From Stramonita haemastoma (Eukaryota; Mollusca; Gastropoda; Neogastropoda; Muricidae), in the NCBI GenBank assembly GCA_030674155.1, contig CM060316.1:79154775-79164774 (forward strand): 10,000 bases of DNA, read 5' to 3'. The translations under genes were made by a program, and so were the position numbers. Under the pieces are notes generated by a model that saw nothing but the letters and a program-made list of their open reading frames with translations, was not told the DNA's origin and did not search any database. Positions 9,394 to 10,000 of the stretch are shown piece by piece (within the stretch, counting starts at the first letter, position 1; each line of letters begins with the position of its first letter).

Positions 9394-9581
9394 TGCGGTA
9401 CCAGCGAGCCATCGTGGAAACCCTGTCTACCCTGTACGTAGGCGTTGTGAACGCGCCTATCAATGGGCTCAAAGAAGGGCACAGGAGAGGGGGTGGGGGC
9501 GGGGTCAACCTGACCCACCTGCAGACTATCCTTACCACCTCCCCCTTCGTGAAAAACCCAGTCCCCCGCCATAAGACGTAA
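9394..9581 (+). CDS. Predicted exon, possibly terminal, of the same unrecognised gene
   Basis: The exon follows a pyrimidine-rich tract and CAAACCAG acceptor and completes the phase-1 codon from 8106 (G+TG = Val). Its frame reads VRYQRAIVETLSTLYVGVVN, then APINGLKEGHRR, a run of five Gly, VNLTHLQTILTTSPFVKNP and VPRHKT, then TAA at 9579-9581. It has one N-glycosylation sequon (NLT). Composition is clearly GC-richer than the flanks. If TAA is the true end, the protein finishes without a transmembrane segment in this exon. A strong donor (GTGAGT) sits at 9631, and a different frame is open from 9553 to it. The exon may therefore really end at 9630 with a frameshift, caused by a mutation or by an error in the C5 run at 9563-9567. 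I do not recognise the family. Confidence 0.55.
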
Positions 9582-9630
9582 CGTGCTTCTCTGCGTGACG
9601 CCAGCGCTGGTGGAAACTGTTTTGACGCAA

Positions 9631-9636
9631 GTGAGT
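9631..9636 (+). promoter_or_regulatory. Strong candidate 5' splice site
   Basis: GCAA followed by GTGAGT closely matches the donor consensus. It lies 49 bases after the TAA of the predicted exon. If used, it would place an intron in the 3' UTR or indicate that the reading frame should continue past 9581. Confidence 0.35.
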
Positions 9637-9685
9637 TATTTGTTTTTGTTTTTTGTGATTTTTTAAAAAAATTGTGTAAGAGTAC

Positions 9686-9691
9686 ATTAAA
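9686..9691 (+). promoter_or_regulatory. Candidate polyadenylation signal ATTAAA
   Basis: ATTAAA is the commonest variant of AATAAA. It lies about 105 bases after the TAA at 9579-9581 and is followed within 20-30 bases by GT-rich sequence (ATTGTGATCTCTGTGTGTCTG) that could act as the downstream element. This supports a terminal-exon model, in competition with the donor at 9631. Confidence 0.3.
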
Positions 9692-9758
9692 GGTATAATG
9701 ATTGTGATCTCTGTGTGTCTGTCCTGTCTGTCCTGCCTGTTTGCCTCTTGTCTATGTC

Positions 9759-9760
<2 letters not shown>

Positions 9761-9800
<40 letters not shown>
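9761..9800. repeat. (TG)n microsatellite
   Basis: 20 TG units preceded by TGTC/TGCC degenerate units from 9714. Nearby, 9862-9883 is an alternating CA/CG tract with Z-DNA potential. The remainder to 10000 has a G-rich patch (9915-9931) and no gene that I can support. Confidence 0.95.
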
Positions 9801-9801
<1 letters not shown>

Positions 9802-10000
9802 CTATAATATGTTTGTCTGTCTCTGTCTGTCTGTCACACACACTCACTCTCAGAGAACCATACACGCACGCGCGCGCACGCACAAATGCACACACACTCA
9901 CATTGAAATAATATAGGGGGGGTGGAGGGGTAGTGTTTAGAAAGTTGATGTGGTTTGCGTTATTTTTGTTTTGTTTTGATATGAACGTCCAAGAAATCTG

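Noticed and set aside
9383..9574. Alternative frames on both strands over the 9394-9581 exon
   Set aside because: They do not agree with the phase of the upstream exon, and they lack splice-compatible boundaries.

Overview
This window looks like animal nuclear DNA, most likely from a marine mollusc and probably a gastropod. It has no bacterial-style operons. Coding sequence is sparse and interrupted by introns, microsatellites are extremely dense, and two kinds of non-LTR retrotransposon (LINE) sequence are present. Their protein sequences and 3' ends resemble LINEs that I associate with mollusc and other marine invertebrate genomes. The organism call is inference from general knowledge, not from a database match.

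Layout: 1-615 is a 21-bp minisatellite whose later part is organised into a higher-order repeat. 943-1446 is about 500 bp of almost pure purine sequence. 1643-1677 is a G-rich cluster and 1816-1982 is a compound (TCTG)n(CT)n array. 1983-3103 is AT-rich DNA interrupted by a GT-rich array. 3104-4571 on the minus strand is a decayed LINE reverse transcriptase (here family Y) that starts at RT motif A and runs to the C-terminal zinc-knuckle region. 4581-4858 holds two GA arrays around a short minus-strand LINE 3' end. 5297-5645 is a degenerate TTGG-type array. 5886-7745 on the plus strand is a younger, 5'-truncated LINE (family Z). Its RT open frame is broken by one frameshift and its 3' UTR carries another (CTGT)n(CT)n array. 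(CT)n arrays flank it on both sides.

7891-8106 and 9394-9581 look like two exons of an unrecognised plus-strand host gene. They are joined by a phase-1 intron of 1287 bp that is filled with a SINE-like repeat and long ATT, AT, TG and CA arrays. The predicted piece is cysteine-containing with N-glycosylation sequons, so it is probably extracellular or luminal. The (CT)n array behind the family Z LINE sits directly upstream of the first exon's splice acceptor.

The most interesting pattern is the repeated coupling of LINE boundaries to (CT)n arrays, always with the pyrimidine strand in the LINE sense direction. Two LINE 3' ends in opposite orientations also share the same order: (CTGT)n(CT)n, conserved 3' box, pentamer tail, (CT)n. 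This suggests either a LINE lineage that inserts into CT microsatellites or one that carries and seeds them. A chance association cannot be excluded in such a CT-rich genome.
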